64,000 bases of DNA from Methylotenera mobilis 13 (GCF_000384255.1 NZ_KB913035.1:2681093-2745092); one strand, 5' to 3'; numbered from the stretch's first letter, positions 46,673-56,257 are shown. Notes: a model not told the origin generated them from the sequence alone. Numbers and translations: made by a program.

Positions 46673-47278
46673 ATGTCATCTGATGATAAAAACACGCGCC
46701 ATACAACACGTATGGTGCGTAAAAAAGCAGTGATTGATGCTGCGATTGAACAAGCAAACCAAGAAAAAGGCTTGTTATTAGTACTCACAGGCAACGGTAA
46801 AGGCAAAAGCTCATCTGCATTTGGCATGATGGCACGCGCATTAGGCTACGGAATGAAAGTTGGCGTGGCTCAGTTTATCAAGGGGCGCAGTGATACTGGT
46901 GAAGAAGCCTTTTTTCGCAGTCAAGCCAACGTAGAGTGGCATGTGTTGGGTGAAGGTTTCACTTGGAACACACAAGACCGAGAACGCGATACACAAACTG
47001 CACAAGCAGGATGGGCAATTGCACAACGCATGTTGCGCGACCCCGACATTAAACTGGTGATTCTAGACGAACTCACCTACACCATAAAATATGGTTATCT
47101 TGATCTCACACAAATATTGGCTGACATTGCTGGACGACCAGCCATGCAACATGTAGTGGTAACAGGGCGAGGTGCGCCAGCAGCGCTCACCGAAATGGCC
47201 GATACCGTGAGCGAAATTATGGATGTCAAACATGCATGGCGTGCTGGTATTAAAGCCCAGCCAGGGATTGACCTTTAA
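46673..47278 (+). CDS. cobO: Corrinoid adenosyltransferase CobO/BtuR
   Basis: Transfers the adenosyl group of ATP to cob(I)yrinate or cobinamide. 201 residues with P-loop TGNGKGKSSSAFG near 37-49 and RDPDIKLVILDELTYTIKYGYL near 120, both diagnostic. It starts 5 bases after the BtuM-like gene. Confidence 0.95.
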   Translation: MSSDDKNTRHTTRMVRKKAVIDAAIEQANQEKGLLLVLTGNGKGKSSSAFGMMARALGYGMKVGVAQFIKGRSDTGEEAFFRSQANVEWHVLGEGFTWNTQDRERDTQTAQAGWAIAQRMLRDPDIKLVILDELTYTIKYGYLDLTQILADIAGRPAMQHVVVTGRGAPAALTEMADTVSEIMDVKHAWRAGIKAQPGIDL

Positions 47279-47287
47279 AGAACTGCT

Positions 47288-48544
47288 ATGACAACTTGCA
47301 AAGCCATACTTATTTCTGCCCCAGCATCTGGGCAAGGAAAAACCTTTATTACTGCCGCGCTTGCACGTGCATGGCGCAACCAAGGACTACGCGTTCAAGC
47401 ATTTAAGTGTGGCCCAGACTTTCTGGACCCCATGATTTTAGAAGTGGCTACTGGCCGCCCCGTTTACAACTTGGACTTCACCATGTGTGGTGAAAGTGAT
47501 GGCGAGGCGCAACTGTATCGTGCAGCACAACATGCTGATTTGATTATTGTTGAGGGCGTGATGGGCTTGTATGATGGCACACCATCAAGCGCAGACATTG
47601 CAGTACGCTTCAACTTACCAGTATTGCTAACAGTAGATGCTAGCGGCATGGCGCAAACTTTTGGTGCTGTCGCCAAAGGACTTCTATCGCATTACCCAAA
47701 CTTAATACCAGCTGGTGTATTAGCAAATAAGGTTGGGAGTGTTGGCCATGGCAAGTTGCTACACGACTCATTACCTAGCCATCTCAATTGGTTTGGCGCA
47801 CTACAAAAGAACGAAGCACTAAGCTTGCCTGAACGACATCTTGGCTTATTTCGCGCAAGTGAGATGAGCGATTTAGAGCAAAAAATTGAAGAAGCTGCCA
47901 ATGCATTGAAGCAAGATTTGCCACTACCGCCAGCTGTCACTTTTAATACACCAACGACACTGACACCACCTAAACTCCTAGATGGAAAAACAATCGCTAT
48001 TGCTAAAGATGAAGCGTTCTGTTTTATTTACCAAGCTAATGTAGACTGCTTAATAGAGATGGGGGCAAAGCTTGAGTTTTTCTCACCACTCCATGATAAA
48101 TCACTGCCTGAAGCAGATGCCTACTGGCTTCCTGGAGGCTATCCAGAGCTTCACTTACAAGAAATCAGCACAAACATCGCAATGAAAAATGCGCTGAAAA
48201 CAGCATTTGATGCAAACAAACCAATACTCGCAGAATGCGGCGGTATGATGACTCTGTCCACATGCTTAAACAATGAGCCTTGCTTTGACCTACTACCAGG
48301 GGTGAGCAAGATAGAAGACCAGTTACAAGGGCTGGGCTCATTAAAGGCCGAGTTATTTAATGGAGAGCTTGGCGCACACACTTTTCATTACGGTAGCTTT
48401 AATACAGAACTACCGCCTATTGCAACTGCCAAAACACGTTTTGGTAAAGTTGAAAACATTTACCAACATGGTTCAATCCGCGCTAGTTTCCTACATTTCT
48501 ATTTTGCATCCAACCCTACAACTGCTGCGGAATTATTTTTATAA
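47288..48544 (+). CDS. cobB: Cobyrinate a,c-diamide synthase
   Basis: Glutamine-dependent amidation of the a and c side chains of cobyrinate (CobB/CbiA family). 418 residues: ATP site ISAPASGQGKTF at the start, FKCGPDFLDPMILEVATGRPVYNLDFTM near 40, and the GATase domain with nucleophile Cys in LAECGGMM near 319. The 3' end overlaps bluB by one base. Confidence 0.94.
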   Translation: MTTCKAILISAPASGQGKTFITAALARAWRNQGLRVQAFKCGPDFLDPMILEVATGRPVYNLDFTMCGESDGEAQLYRAAQHADLIIVEGVMGLYDGTPSSADIAVRFNLPVLLTVDASGMAQTFGAVAKGLLSHYPNLIPAGVLANKVGSVGHGKLLHDSLPSHLNWFGALQKNEALSLPERHLGLFRASEMSDLEQKIEEAANALKQDLPLPPAVTFNTPTTLTPPKLLDGKTIAIAKDEAFCFIYQANVDCLIEMGAKLEFFSPLHDKSLPEADAYWLPGGYPELHLQEISTNIAMKNALKTAFDANKPILAECGGMMTLSTCLNNEPCFDLLPGVSKIEDQLQGLGSLKAELFNGELGAHTFHYGSFNTELPPIATAKTRFGKVENIYQHGSIRASFLHFYFASNPTTAAELFL

Positions 48545-49209
48545 TGGAAAACCACCGTTATTCAGACGAAGAAGTTGCTGCGGTTTATCGCGTGATTGCA
48601 GAACGCCGCGATATGCGGCACTTTCTGCCCACGCCAGTTGCGCCAGAGATATTAACTAGCGTTTTACAAGCGGCTCATCAGGCCCCCAGTGTCGGCCTAA
48701 TGCAACCTTGGCGCTTTATACGCATCACCGATATCAACACACGCAAAGCGATACATCAGCTAGTGGATGAAGAGCGCATTAAAACCGCTCATGCCATTGG
48801 CGAGTATGAAAACACCACACGCATGGCTGAGTTTTTACGCTTAAAAGTTGAGGGAGTCTTAGAGTGTGGTGAGCTATTAGTCGCCACCCTATGTGACAAC
48901 CGCGAAGGTCAAATTTTTGGGCGTAGAACCATTCCCGAGATGGACATTGCATCAGTAAGTTGCGCAATACAGAACATGTGGCTTGCCGCTCGTGCTGAAG
49001 GCTTGGGCATGGGCTGGGTTTCAATTTTCGACCCTATTAAATTAGGCTCACTACTACAAATACCTGCTGATGCAAAACCAATTGCCGTATTGTGCTTAGG
49101 CCATGTAAATACCTTCTACAAAGAGCCAATGCTGATAGAAACGGGCTGGAAACAAGCGAAACCACTATCAGAAATGGTGATGGAAAATCATTGGAAGAAT
49201 ACAAAATGA
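48544..49209 (+). CDS. bluB: 5,6-dimethylbenzimidazole synthase BluB
   Basis: Flavin-destroying oxygenase that makes the lower B12 ligand from FMNH2. 221 residues, nitroreductase fold: RRDMRHFLPTPVAPEIL near 21, APSVGLMQPWRFIRI near 44 and WLAARAEGLGMGWVSIFD near 141. Its presence implies true cobalamin rather than pseudo-B12. Confidence 0.93.
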   Translation: MENHRYSDEEVAAVYRVIAERRDMRHFLPTPVAPEILTSVLQAAHQAPSVGLMQPWRFIRITDINTRKAIHQLVDEERIKTAHAIGEYENTTRMAEFLRLKVEGVLECGELLVATLCDNREGQIFGRRTIPEMDIASVSCAIQNMWLAARAEGLGMGWVSIFDPIKLGSLLQIPADAKPIAVLCLGHVNTFYKEPMLIETGWKQAKPLSEMVMENHWKNTK

Positions 49210-50018
49210 GGTATCCACAACGCATTGTGTGCCTCACGACCGAACCTACAGAAGTGCTGTATTTATTAGGTGAACAAGATCGCATTGTTGGCATTTCCGG
49301 CTTTACCACCCGCCCAGCGATTGCGCGTAAGGAAAAACCAAAAATCGCTGCGTTTACCAGCGCTAAGATTGATAAAATATTAGCGCTCAACCCTGATTTA
49401 GTGATTGGATTCTCAAATCTGCAAGCAGATATTGCAGCATCATTGATTCGCGCAGGGGTAGAAGTGCACATCTTTAACCAGCGGTCTATTGCACAAATGC
49501 TTAGCATGGTGGCTACCGTTGGTAGCTTAGTAGGCGCGTCTGATAAAGCTGCCAAGCTGATTGAATCGCTTGAGTTCACAATTCAGCAAGCACGAGACAC
49601 GGCATCACAGTTATCCGCAAAACCCATTGTATATTTTGAAGAATGGAACGAACCCATCATTTGCAGTATAAAATGGGCTTCAGAGCTGATTGAAATGGCT
49701 GGCGGCAAAGACTGCTTTCCAGAACTATCGCAATTTCACAGTGCAAAAGATAGAACTATACAAGCGAGCCAAGTCATCGAACGTCAACCCGACATCATCA
49801 TCGGCTCATGGTGCGGCAAGAAATTTCAGCCTGAGCAGGTAATTAACAGAGATGGATGGAATACCATCCCTGCCGTAAAAAATGGCTTTATATTTGAAAT
49901 TAAATCTGCCGACATTTTACAACCAGGCCCATCGCTCATTACCTATGGCCTCAAACAGGTTCAGTCGATTATTCAGCAATGGGCATCCGCTCAAACACAT
50001 TCCAAACTTGGAAACTAA
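49206..50018 (+). CDS. BtuF-like cobalamin-binding protein without signal peptide
   Basis: 270 residues, periplasmic-binding-protein fold of the BtuF/FhuD type: RIVCLTTEPTEVLYLLGEQDRIVGISGFT, KIDKILALNPDLVIGFSNLQADIA, VIERQPDIIIGSWCGKKF. The ATG overlaps the bluB stop (ATGA). There is no hydrophobic leader, so it appears cytoplasmic, unlike true BtuF; no btuC or btuD is near. It may handle corrinoids inside the cell. Function is inference. Confidence 0.8.
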   Translation: MRYPQRIVCLTTEPTEVLYLLGEQDRIVGISGFTTRPAIARKEKPKIAAFTSAKIDKILALNPDLVIGFSNLQADIAASLIRAGVEVHIFNQRSIAQMLSMVATVGSLVGASDKAAKLIESLEFTIQQARDTASQLSAKPIVYFEEWNEPIICSIKWASELIEMAGGKDCFPELSQFHSAKDRTIQASQVIERQPDIIIGSWCGKKFQPEQVINRDGWNTIPAVKNGFIFEIKSADILQPGPSLITYGLKQVQSIIQQWASAQTHSKLGN

Positions 50019-50019
50019 C

Positions 50020-50547
50020 ATGTCTACACATCTTATTTTAGGCGGCGCACGCTCAGGAAAAAGCGCATTTGCAGAGCAATTAGCCTCAGCATCTGGCTTA
50101 CCCGTCACTTACATTGCAACAGCACAAGTGTACGATGCTGAATTTGGGGAGCGTGTTGAACACCACAAAACACGTCGGCCTGCCCATTGGGCAACACTAG
50201 AGCAATCTTTTAATTTAGCAGAAGCATTACAAACACACGCTAAAGCTGGCACCTGCGTTATTGTAGATTGCCTCACACTATGGCTGGCGCAATGTATTTG
50301 CCCAGACTGTGAACGACCAGAGAACTTAGACTGGCAACATGAGCGTAGCAGTTTGTTAGAAATCTTACCCAAGCTTGAAGGTACAATCTTGCTAGTAAGC
50401 AACGAGGTGGGCATGGGCATTGTGCCATTAGGTGAAATTAACCGACAATTTCAAGACGAACAAGGTCGCCTCAACCAAGCAGTTGCTCAGTGCGTTAATA
50501 AAGTCAGCTTTATTGCAGCAGGACTACCTCTTACTCTTAAAGGGTAA
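50020..50547 (+). CDS. cobU: Adenosylcobinamide kinase / guanylyltransferase
   Basis: Phosphorylates adenosylcobinamide and transfers GMP to it. 175 residues from the ATG at 50020, directly after the BtuF-like stop. P-loop LGGARSGKS near 7-15, HHKTRRPAHW near 46, VDCLTLWL and VSNEVGMGIVP motifs. A longer frame starting at 49882 lies inside the previous gene and is not used. Confidence 0.95.
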   Translation: MSTHLILGGARSGKSAFAEQLASASGLPVTYIATAQVYDAEFGERVEHHKTRRPAHWATLEQSFNLAEALQTHAKAGTCVIVDCLTLWLAQCICPDCERPENLDWQHERSSLLEILPKLEGTILLVSNEVGMGIVPLGEINRQFQDEQGRLNQAVAQCVNKVSFIAAGLPLTLKG

Positions 50548-50564
50548 CTATTTAAAGGGTCAAT

Positions 50565-50777
50565 ATGGAAACAACAACATTCGAACTACAAGGTGAGTTT
50601 ATCGAACTTTGTAACCTATTAAAACTTGCAGGCATCGCCAATAGTGGCGGCCAAGGCAAGCTTATGGTCAGCGATGGGATCGTACAAGTAGATGGCAATA
50701 TCGAGACACGCAGAACAGCAAAAATACGCCCAGGCCAAGTAGTTGAGTGCTTGGGGCAAACCATTAAAGTATTATAA
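50565..50777 (+). CDS. S4-domain RNA-binding protein (YbcJ-like)
   Basis: 70 residues forming one S4 fold: FIELCNLLKLAGIANSGGQGKLMVSDGIVQVDGNIETRRTAKIRPGQVVE. Such proteins bind structured RNA or ribosomes. It is 17 bases after cobU and probably cotranscribed; no B12 link is known. Confidence 0.88.
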   Translation: METTTFELQGEFIELCNLLKLAGIANSGGQGKLMVSDGIVQVDGNIETRRTAKIRPGQVVECLGQTIKVL

Positions 50778-50871
50778 ATAAAACGTTTACTCACAAGCCA
50801 CCCTGAAAGAGGCTAAGGTGCGCTTGCCATGATGAAAAATATAGCGTTTAATCCAATCTGAACAAGCTTAA

Positions 50872-51357
50872 ATGAAAAACAGGAAAATAAAAATGGAAGA
50901 ACATGATTACGAGTATGCCGGATTTTGGATTAGAACGGGCGCAACCATTATCGATACTATATTGTTAATGCTTATCACTTTTCCAATACTCCTTTCCATT
51001 TATGGCTGGGCTTATTTTGACAGTTCGCAAACTGGCATTTTTGCTGGTCCAATGGACTTTCTATTAAGCTGGGTACTTCCAGCAATTGCAACCGTCTTGT
51101 TCTGGTTAAAAAAACTAGCAACGCCAGGAAAAATGGCTGCTTCTCTAAAAGTAGTAGATGCAAAAACAGGGCTAACTTTATCAGTTGGTCAGTCAATAGG
51201 TCGTTATCTCGCATATTTTATATCACTGCTTCCACTTGGTCTTGGCTTTATTTGGATAGCATTTGACAGCAAAAAGCAAAGTTGGCACGACAAATTAGCA
51301 AACACTGTTGTTATAAGAGCAAAAAATAGTGGTTTATCTCCTGTTAAGTTTGAGTAA
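50872..51357 (+). CDS. RDD family membrane protein
   Basis: 161 residues with three to four transmembrane segments. Arg-Asp motif region GFWIRTGATIIDTILLMLITFPI near 16, KLATPGKMAASLKVVDAKTG near 80, SIGRYLAYFISLLPLGLGFIWIAFDSKKQSWHDKLANTVV near 110. Some RDD proteins act in ion transport; role here unknown. An ATG at 50893 is an alternative start. Confidence 0.88.
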   Translation: MKNRKIKMEEHDYEYAGFWIRTGATIIDTILLMLITFPILLSIYGWAYFDSSQTGIFAGPMDFLLSWVLPAIATVLFWLKKLATPGKMAASLKVVDAKTGLTLSVGQSIGRYLAYFISLLPLGLGFIWIAFDSKKQSWHDKLANTVVIRAKNSGLSPVKFE

Positions 51358-51358
51358 T

Positions 51359-51387
51359 AAGCCCAACAATAAACAACACCTTGAATG
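51359..51387. repeat. 29-bp dispersed repeat, copy 1
   Basis: AAGCCCAACAATAAACAACA... matches 52693-52721 in 27 of 29 positions. The next bases hold an inverted pair GTAGGGTGG (51402-51410) and CCACCCTAC (51465-51473). Together they look like a palindromic intergenic repeat element. Confidence 0.8.
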
Positions 51388-51617
51388 TTAGCTAGAGATA
51401 AGTAGGGTGGCAACTTGTTGCCCACATAATGAATCAAAAATTTATTCCGCGTGGGCATACATGCCCACCCTACAAGACTGGTGTCTATGTGTTTGTAATG
51501 TGCCATGGTCGCTCACATCGCAATTTAGATGTGTCATATTGACCCATGCGCGTTATACAGGCAAGATGCTTATATGATACTTTTTATACAGCTTCGTTAG
51601 GTCTCTCGGTGAACTGA

Positions 51618-52334
51618 TTGAGCACACTCCAAAAGCACCTCGAAGAAGACTTGGCAACGCTGCATGAGCTTCTATACACGAAGGGGCCTTTACCACCACG
51701 CCACGTGCGTTCAGTAGCTTCTGCCATTGTTAGAAAATGGCTGGTCGAAGGGGCTCTTAACAAGTTGGCGCATGAACTGTCCGTAAAGTTCGAATTAGTC
51801 GCGTACGGAACGAGTGCAGTATTCGATGCTTTGCCAAATGCTCCGGAGGTAAACTTCTTCCTTGCTGGGGGCGTCAACCTAAATGGATTGCCTATCAGAT
51901 CTATGTACGCATCTAGGGCGCCTTACACTGGTAATCCCCCAATACCAGTGGATACGCCTGTTGAGTTCTTTCCCCCAGGAAAGTATTTGGGGTCTAAGCG
52001 CATATATTTTGAGGGGAACTCATTCTCCGCAGAGCAAATCATCACTTTCGTCGCAAACAAGGCTGGTGGTGTTCACTTGGACCTGCGCAGGGAGAAGCCT
52101 TGGCAGGAGCAGCTAGAGCAAGCTGCGGCATACATGACCTTCGGCAACCCCAACAATGAAACCAAGCGGAGAATTGTGGAGCTTGGTGAGCCGGGAGGTC
52201 CTTGCATGCTGGTGCTTCCTAAAGAGAGGGGTAACATCTGGAGCTGCTTGGAAATTGAGATGTTGTCGGCAGCTCAGGCTCTACTGAATGTTCGCTGTAA
52301 TGGCGAGAGCTTAATAATCTGGGGCGAGACCTAA
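51618..52334 (+). CDS. Hypothetical protein of an integron-type cassette
   Basis: 238 residues starting at TTG 51618 with GGTGA upstream. I do not recognise the family. It is soluble, with an N-terminal helical part (LEEDLATLHELLYTKGPLPPRHVRSVASAIVRKWL) and a mixed C-terminal domain (YMTFGNPNNETKRRIVELGEPGGPCMLVLPKERGNIWSCLEIEM). Base use is more GC-rich than neighbouring genes. It fills the span between two GTTAGG sites and is followed at once by an attC site, the geometry of a mobile gene cassette. Confidence 0.7.
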   Translation: MSTLQKHLEEDLATLHELLYTKGPLPPRHVRSVASAIVRKWLVEGALNKLAHELSVKFELVAYGTSAVFDALPNAPEVNFFLAGGVNLNGLPIRSMYASRAPYTGNPPIPVDTPVEFFPPGKYLGSKRIYFEGNSFSAEQIITFVANKAGGVHLDLRREKPWQEQLEQAAAYMTFGNPNNETKRRIVELGEPGGPCMLVLPKERGNIWSCLEIEMLSAAQALLNVRCNGESLIIWGET

Positions 52335-52391
52335 CCATTCGTTGCAGGCGCGACGGCCCTGACGGGCCGCGGCCTGAACTCAAACGTTAGG
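52329..52391 (+). repeat. Integron attC recombination site
   Basis: ACCTAAC (52329-52335) is the RYYYAAC outer box and GTTAGG (52386-52391) the GTTRRR box. Between them ATTCGTTGCAGGC pairs with GCCTGAACTCAAAC in the usual imperfect way around the CGGCCC/GGGCCG stem. TAACCATTCGTTGCA and ACTCAAACGTTAGG are close to classical 59-base elements. A matching GTTAGGT at 51596-51602 marks the 5' side of the cassette. Confidence 0.85.
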
Positions 52392-52396
52392 AGTAT

Positions 52397-52684
52397 ATGA
52401 GTACAATTAGTGCAATCTTTTTCTACATCGCCATTCCTATCGGGTTCGGTGGGTTATAGGCGCTCATATTAAAACCAGACCGTTGGTTCCACTCCATACT
52501 AATTGGCCTAGCTATCATCTTCTCAGGAATGACGAATTTATATTTTCAACTCCAAAATGACTCTTTCTTATCTTTTAGTGACGCCATGACTTCTAGTGGC
52601 TTTGTAGCATCTTTCGGTTGGGGTCTAGTTGCCCAAGGAATTGTCACATTTCGCAGAGAGAAAAAGCTCGGTAGGTTGGGCTGA
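52397..52684 (+). pseudogene. Second cassette-like membrane protein gene with amber stop
   Basis: From the ATG at 52397 (TTAGGAG upstream) the frame reads MSTISAIFFYIAIPIGFGGL, then TAG at 52457-52459, then continues open for 74 codons (ALILKPDRWFHSILIGLAIIFSGMTNLYFQ... FRREKK) to a TGA at 52682-52684. The continued frame keeps three hydrophobic helices, so the TAG looks like a recent nonsense mutation. The end runs into the palindromic repeat, so the natural 3' end may be lost. Confidence 0.6.
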
Positions 52685-52752
52685 ATGCAATGAAGCCCAA
52701 CAATAAACGGCACCTTGAATGCTGGGCTTCGCTACCGCTCTGCCCAACCTAC
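52672..52752. repeat. Palindromic repeat with copy 2 of the 29-bp repeat
   Basis: GTAGGTTGGGC (52672-52682) is the exact inverse of GCCCAACCTAC (52742-52752). Inside lies AAGCCCAACAATAAACGGCA... (52693-52721), the second copy of the repeat at 51359. It closes the cassette region on the cobQ side and could fold into a strong hairpin. Confidence 0.8.
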
Positions 52753-52833
52753 AGCCTATAAAAGCGAAGAGCGCAATATGCGTCGCCACATAACTGAAAG
52801 CGCGAACCATCGAGCGTTAGCGCTAAACAAATA

Positions 52834-54318
52834 CTAAATATAGGCGCCTAGTACTTGCCAATCTAAATGCTGCTCTACACAGTCAGCTAACCGATTCAGC
52901 TCGTCGTTTTTAAGCTGCTCATAATCAAAGTGCTGCTCCGTCTGCAAGCCTGCCCATGCCAACCAAGCCGCGCATGCTTCTTCGTGGTCAAACAAGCCGT
53001 GCAAATAAGTGCCAGCAATTTGATTATCTTGCGAAATAGCACCTTCTGGGCGACCTTCAAGATAGAGTGCTGGCGACTTCAGTGCTGGGCCAGTCGTCAC
53101 CCCCATATGAATTTCATAACCAGTTGCTTTTGCATCTGCAAAAGCTAAATGACCTGATATTTGTTTCAGTTGCTTGATTTTCTCCAAGCTTGTTTCCATC
53201 TCTAACCAACCAAACCCACGGCTAGAGCCAGCATCCCCTTCTATTGCATAAGGGTCATGGATATGTTGGCCAAGCATCTGAAAACCGCCACAAACACCTA
53301 AGACTTTTCCGCCGTATCGTAAATGGCGAGTGAGCGCTTGCTCCCACCCATTAGCCTGCAAATACTCAAGATCACCGCGTACGTTCTTACTGCCGGGCAA
53401 TATCATCAGATCAGCAGGTGGGATATCTTCGTTAATTTTAACAAACTGAAAATCCACCTGAGGATGCAAACGCAGTGCATCAAAGTCGGTGTGATTACTG
53501 ATATGAGGTAAAACAGGAACAATGATTTTTATTCGGGCACCACGTACACTAGCCTCGCCAACAACGTTATCGCTTGCTTGCTGATGCTCAGAGGGCTGAG
53601 ACTTGGGCACAGAATCCTCTGCCTCAATATGCAAACCATGCAAATACGGCAACACGCCCAATACGGGTTTACCAGTTTCTTGAGTTAGCCAATCGAGCCC
53701 AGGTTGCAATAATGTGATATCTCCACGAAAGCGGTTAATCACAAAGCCAACTACACGTGCTCGCTCGCTTTCAGAAAGCAAGGCCATGGTACCTACAATG
53801 TGTGCAAATACACCGCCTCGGTCAATATCTGCGATTAAAATCACTGGGCAGTCTACCGCCTCAGCAAAGCCCATATTGGCAATATCGCGATCACGCAAGT
53901 TAATCTCAGCTGGGCTCCCTGCCCCTTCTACAATCACGCAATCATATTGGCTTTGTAACCGTTGGTATGACGCTAAAACTGCTCGCATGGCTGTCGGTTT
54001 ATAAGCATGATAACCTACCGCCTCCAGATTACAGACTACTTTGCCGTGAATAATTACTTGGCAACCCGTATCTGAATTAGGTTTGAGTAACACGGGGTTA
54101 AAATCGGTATGCGGCGCCAACCCACAAGCTTGCGCCTGCACCGCTTGTGCGCGTCCAATTTCACCACCATCTATTGTTACCGCTGAATTTAACGCCATAT
54201 TTTGTGGTTTAAATGGCGCAACACGCATGCCTCTGCGATACAATACACGGCACAATGCCGCAACAAGGGTGCTTTTGCCCGCATCGGACGTTGTGCCTTG
54301 AACCATTAATGTTTTCAT
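52834..54318 (-). CDS. cobQ: Cobyric acid synthase CobQ
   Basis: Amidates four side chains of adenosylcobyrinate a,c-diamide. 494 residues: [13 protein letters not shown] at the start, [13 protein letters not shown] near 38, [13 protein letters not shown] near 124, GATase Cys in [12 protein letters not shown] near 334 and catalytic His in [10 protein letters not shown] near 437. It is the only minus-strand gene between cobU and cobD, and its start overlaps cbiB by 10 bases in opposite orientation. Confidence 0.95.
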   Translation of the reverse strand: MKTLMVQGTTSDAGKSTLVAALCRVLYRRGMRVAPFKPQNMALNSAVTIDGGEIGRAQAVQAQACGLAPHTDFNPVLLKPNSDTGCQVIIHGKVVCNLEAVGYHAYKPTAMRAVLASYQRLQSQYDCVIVEGAGSPAEINLRDRDIANMGFAEAVDCPVILIADIDRGGVFAHIVGTMALLSESERARVVGFVINRFRGDITLLQPGLDWLTQETGKPVLGVLPYLHGLHIEAEDSVPKSQPSEHQQASDNVVGEASVRGARIKIIVPVLPHISNHTDFDALRLHPQVDFQFVKINEDIPPADLMILPGSKNVRGDLEYLQANGWEQALTRHLRYGGKVLGVCGGFQMLGQHIHDPYAIEGDAGSSRGFGWLEMETSLEKIKQLKQISGHLAFADAKATGYEIHMGVTTGPALKSPALYLEGRPEGAISQDNQIAGTYLHGLFDHEEACAAWLAWAGLQTEQHFDYEQLKNDELNRLADCVEQHLDWQVLGAYI

Positions 54319-55256
54319 ACCCAGATTATCTCATAATACCGTGCATCGCTATGGCAGCAGTGCTGCTTGATTTTATTATAGGCGAGCCGCGCCGTTTCCA
54401 CCCTTTGGTTGGGTTCGGCTGGCTGGCTAACAAACTAGAAGCCTGGCTTAACATTGCAAACAAAACAAATAATGCTAAACAACGTTGGGTAGGCATGTTT
54501 GCATTGGCTTTGCTGCTTACACCGTTTATTTTACTAGCCTATTGGCTATGCCATATTCCCGTTTTCAGCATTGTGGCAGATACACTGCTGCTGTATTTTG
54601 CCATTGGTCACAAAAGCTTGCACGACCATGCCCGTGCAGTAACGCGTGCACTTAGCAACCATGACGAAGCCTCGGCCAAAATCGCAGCATCGTATATGGT
54701 AAGCCGCGATTCAGCGGCAATAGAGCCTGTGCCAGCTACAGTAGAATCTGTGCTTGAAAATGGTAATGATGGTGTATTTGGCGCATTATTCTGGTTTTTT
54801 ATTGCAGGGGGCACAGGTGCATTATTGTTCCGCTTGGCCAATACGATGGATGCCATGTGGGGTTATAAAACACCGCGCTTTTACTATTTTGGCTGGGCAG
54901 CGGCAAGGCTGGATGATGTCCTAGACTATATTCCTGCGCGCCTCAGTGCGCTTACTTATGCAATACTTGGCAATACGAAACTAGCATTAAACTGCTGGAA
55001 AACGCAGGCACCACTCTGGGATAGCCCCAATGCAGGGCCAGTGATGTCAGCTGGGGCTGGTGCGCTAGGCGTGCAGCTTGGTGGCGCAGCACGTTACCAA
55101 GGTGAGTGGCATGAGCGCCCGATTCTGGGTGCAGGCGAGCCACCTATTGCAGGAGACATAGAACGTGCGCTTAAACTGGTCAGGCATGGCGTGTACCTCT
55201 GGCTGTTAGTGATGCTAGTCGTTAGCATATTCATTAGATTGGTCGGCCATGCTTGA
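54309..55256 (+). CDS. cbiB: Adenosylcobinamide-phosphate synthase CbiB
   Basis: Membrane enzyme that joins aminopropanol phosphate to adenosylcobyrate. 315 residues from the ATG at 54309; an ATG at 54348 ([15 protein letters not shown]) is equally plausible. Family motifs: [58 protein letters not shown], and [15 protein letters not shown]. Divergent from and overlapping cobQ at the 5' end; overlaps the next gene by 8 bases. Confidence 0.93.
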   Translation: MFSYPDYLIIPCIAMAAVLLDFIIGEPRRFHPLVGFGWLANKLEAWLNIANKTNNAKQRWVGMFALALLLTPFILLAYWLCHIPVFSIVADTLLLYFAIGHKSLHDHARAVTRALSNHDEASAKIAASYMVSRDSAAIEPVPATVESVLENGNDGVFGALFWFFIAGGTGALLFRLANTMDAMWGYKTPRFYYFGWAAARLDDVLDYIPARLSALTYAILGNTKLALNCWKTQAPLWDSPNAGPVMSAGAGALGVQLGGAARYQGEWHERPILGAGEPPIAGDIERALKLVRHGVYLWLLVMLVVSIFIRLVGHA

Positions 55257-56223
55257 ACATGGCGGCAATTTAAGCGCTGCGGTAACGCGGTATGGAATAC
55301 CATTAGAAAACTGGCTGGATCTATCGACAGGCATTAATCCCAACCACTATCCAATTGCAGATATTCCACCTCACCAATGGCATCAACTACCCAATGACGA
55401 AGATGGCTTGGTTAACATCGCCGCCAATTATTACGGCTGCCAATCTTTGCTGCCCACCAGCGGCTCTCAAGCGGCTTTGCAAGCACTGCCTACGCTTAGG
55501 TCTTTAGGCACGATTGCCATGCTCAAGCCCATGTATCAAGAACATGCCTATGCATGGCAACGCTACGGGCATCAAGTACTAAGTTTTAATGACTTAAATG
55601 ACGAACATATCCTAAACAAGGCCGACGTGGTGTTGCTTTGCAATCCAAACAACCCCACAGGCAAACAATTCTCCGCTCAAGCGCTACTTAGTTTACATGC
55701 AAAGCTTGCCAACCGTGGCGGATGGTTAGTGGTGGATGAGGCCTTCATGGATGCAACGCCAGAACACAGCATCGCACTGCACTCGCATTTAGACGGCTTG
55801 TTTGTATTGCGATCACTTGGCAAGTTTTTTGGGCTAGCTGGCGCGCGAGTTGGGTTTATGCTCGCCGCAGACGAGCAACTAAAAAAGCTACAGGAATCAC
55901 TGGGGCCGTGGACATTAACAGGGCCAAGCAGATTCATTGCTAAACAAGCATTGCAAGATAAAACATGGCAAGAAAACACACGCATCACTTTAAAAAGCAG
56001 TAGTAAACGTTTAGAAACGCTACTCAGTCAATACGGCTTAAAGCCAACTGCGGGTACAGCCTTATTTCAATACGTGATGACAGCGCAAGCCCAAGTTCTA
56101 CAAGAAAGATTAGCAGCGAAAGGTATTTGGGTCAGATTATTTAAAGAACAGCCCGCTCTCAGGTTTGGCTTACCCCATGACAGTGGCTGGCAGCTATTAG
56201 AAGGCGCGCTAAAATTACTTTAG
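55249..56223 (+). CDS. cobD: Threonine-phosphate decarboxylase (CobD/CobC-type aminotransferase fold)
   Basis: PLP enzyme that makes aminopropanol phosphate for CbiB. 324 residues: [33 protein letters not shown] at the start, LCNPNNPTGKQF near 128, VDEAFMDATPEHS near 162 and PLP Lys in SLGKFFGLAGARVGF near 190. Coupled to cbiB. Confidence 0.93.
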   Translation: MLEHGGNLSAAVTRYGIPLENWLDLSTGINPNHYPIADIPPHQWHQLPNDEDGLVNIAANYYGCQSLLPTSGSQAALQALPTLRSLGTIAMLKPMYQEHAYAWQRYGHQVLSFNDLNDEHILNKADVVLLCNPNNPTGKQFSAQALLSLHAKLANRGGWLVVDEAFMDATPEHSIALHSHLDGLFVLRSLGKFFGLAGARVGFMLAADEQLKKLQESLGPWTLTGPSRFIAKQALQDKTWQENTRITLKSSSKRLETLLSQYGLKPTAGTALFQYVMTAQAQVLQERLAAKGIWVRLFKEQPALRFGLPHDSGWQLLEGALKLL

Positions 56224-56257
56224 TGGCTTAAAGATTCTGACGTTGTATATCTATTAC

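Noticed and set aside
52672-52752. Palindrome read as a second attC site
   Set aside because: It contains GTTGGGC and GCCCAAC but in the wrong order for attC (GTTRRRY first), so it is better described as an intergenic palindromic repeat.
54213-54308. Upstream extension of cbiB
   Set aside because: The extension runs antisense through the start of cobQ and its residues do not resemble CbiB.
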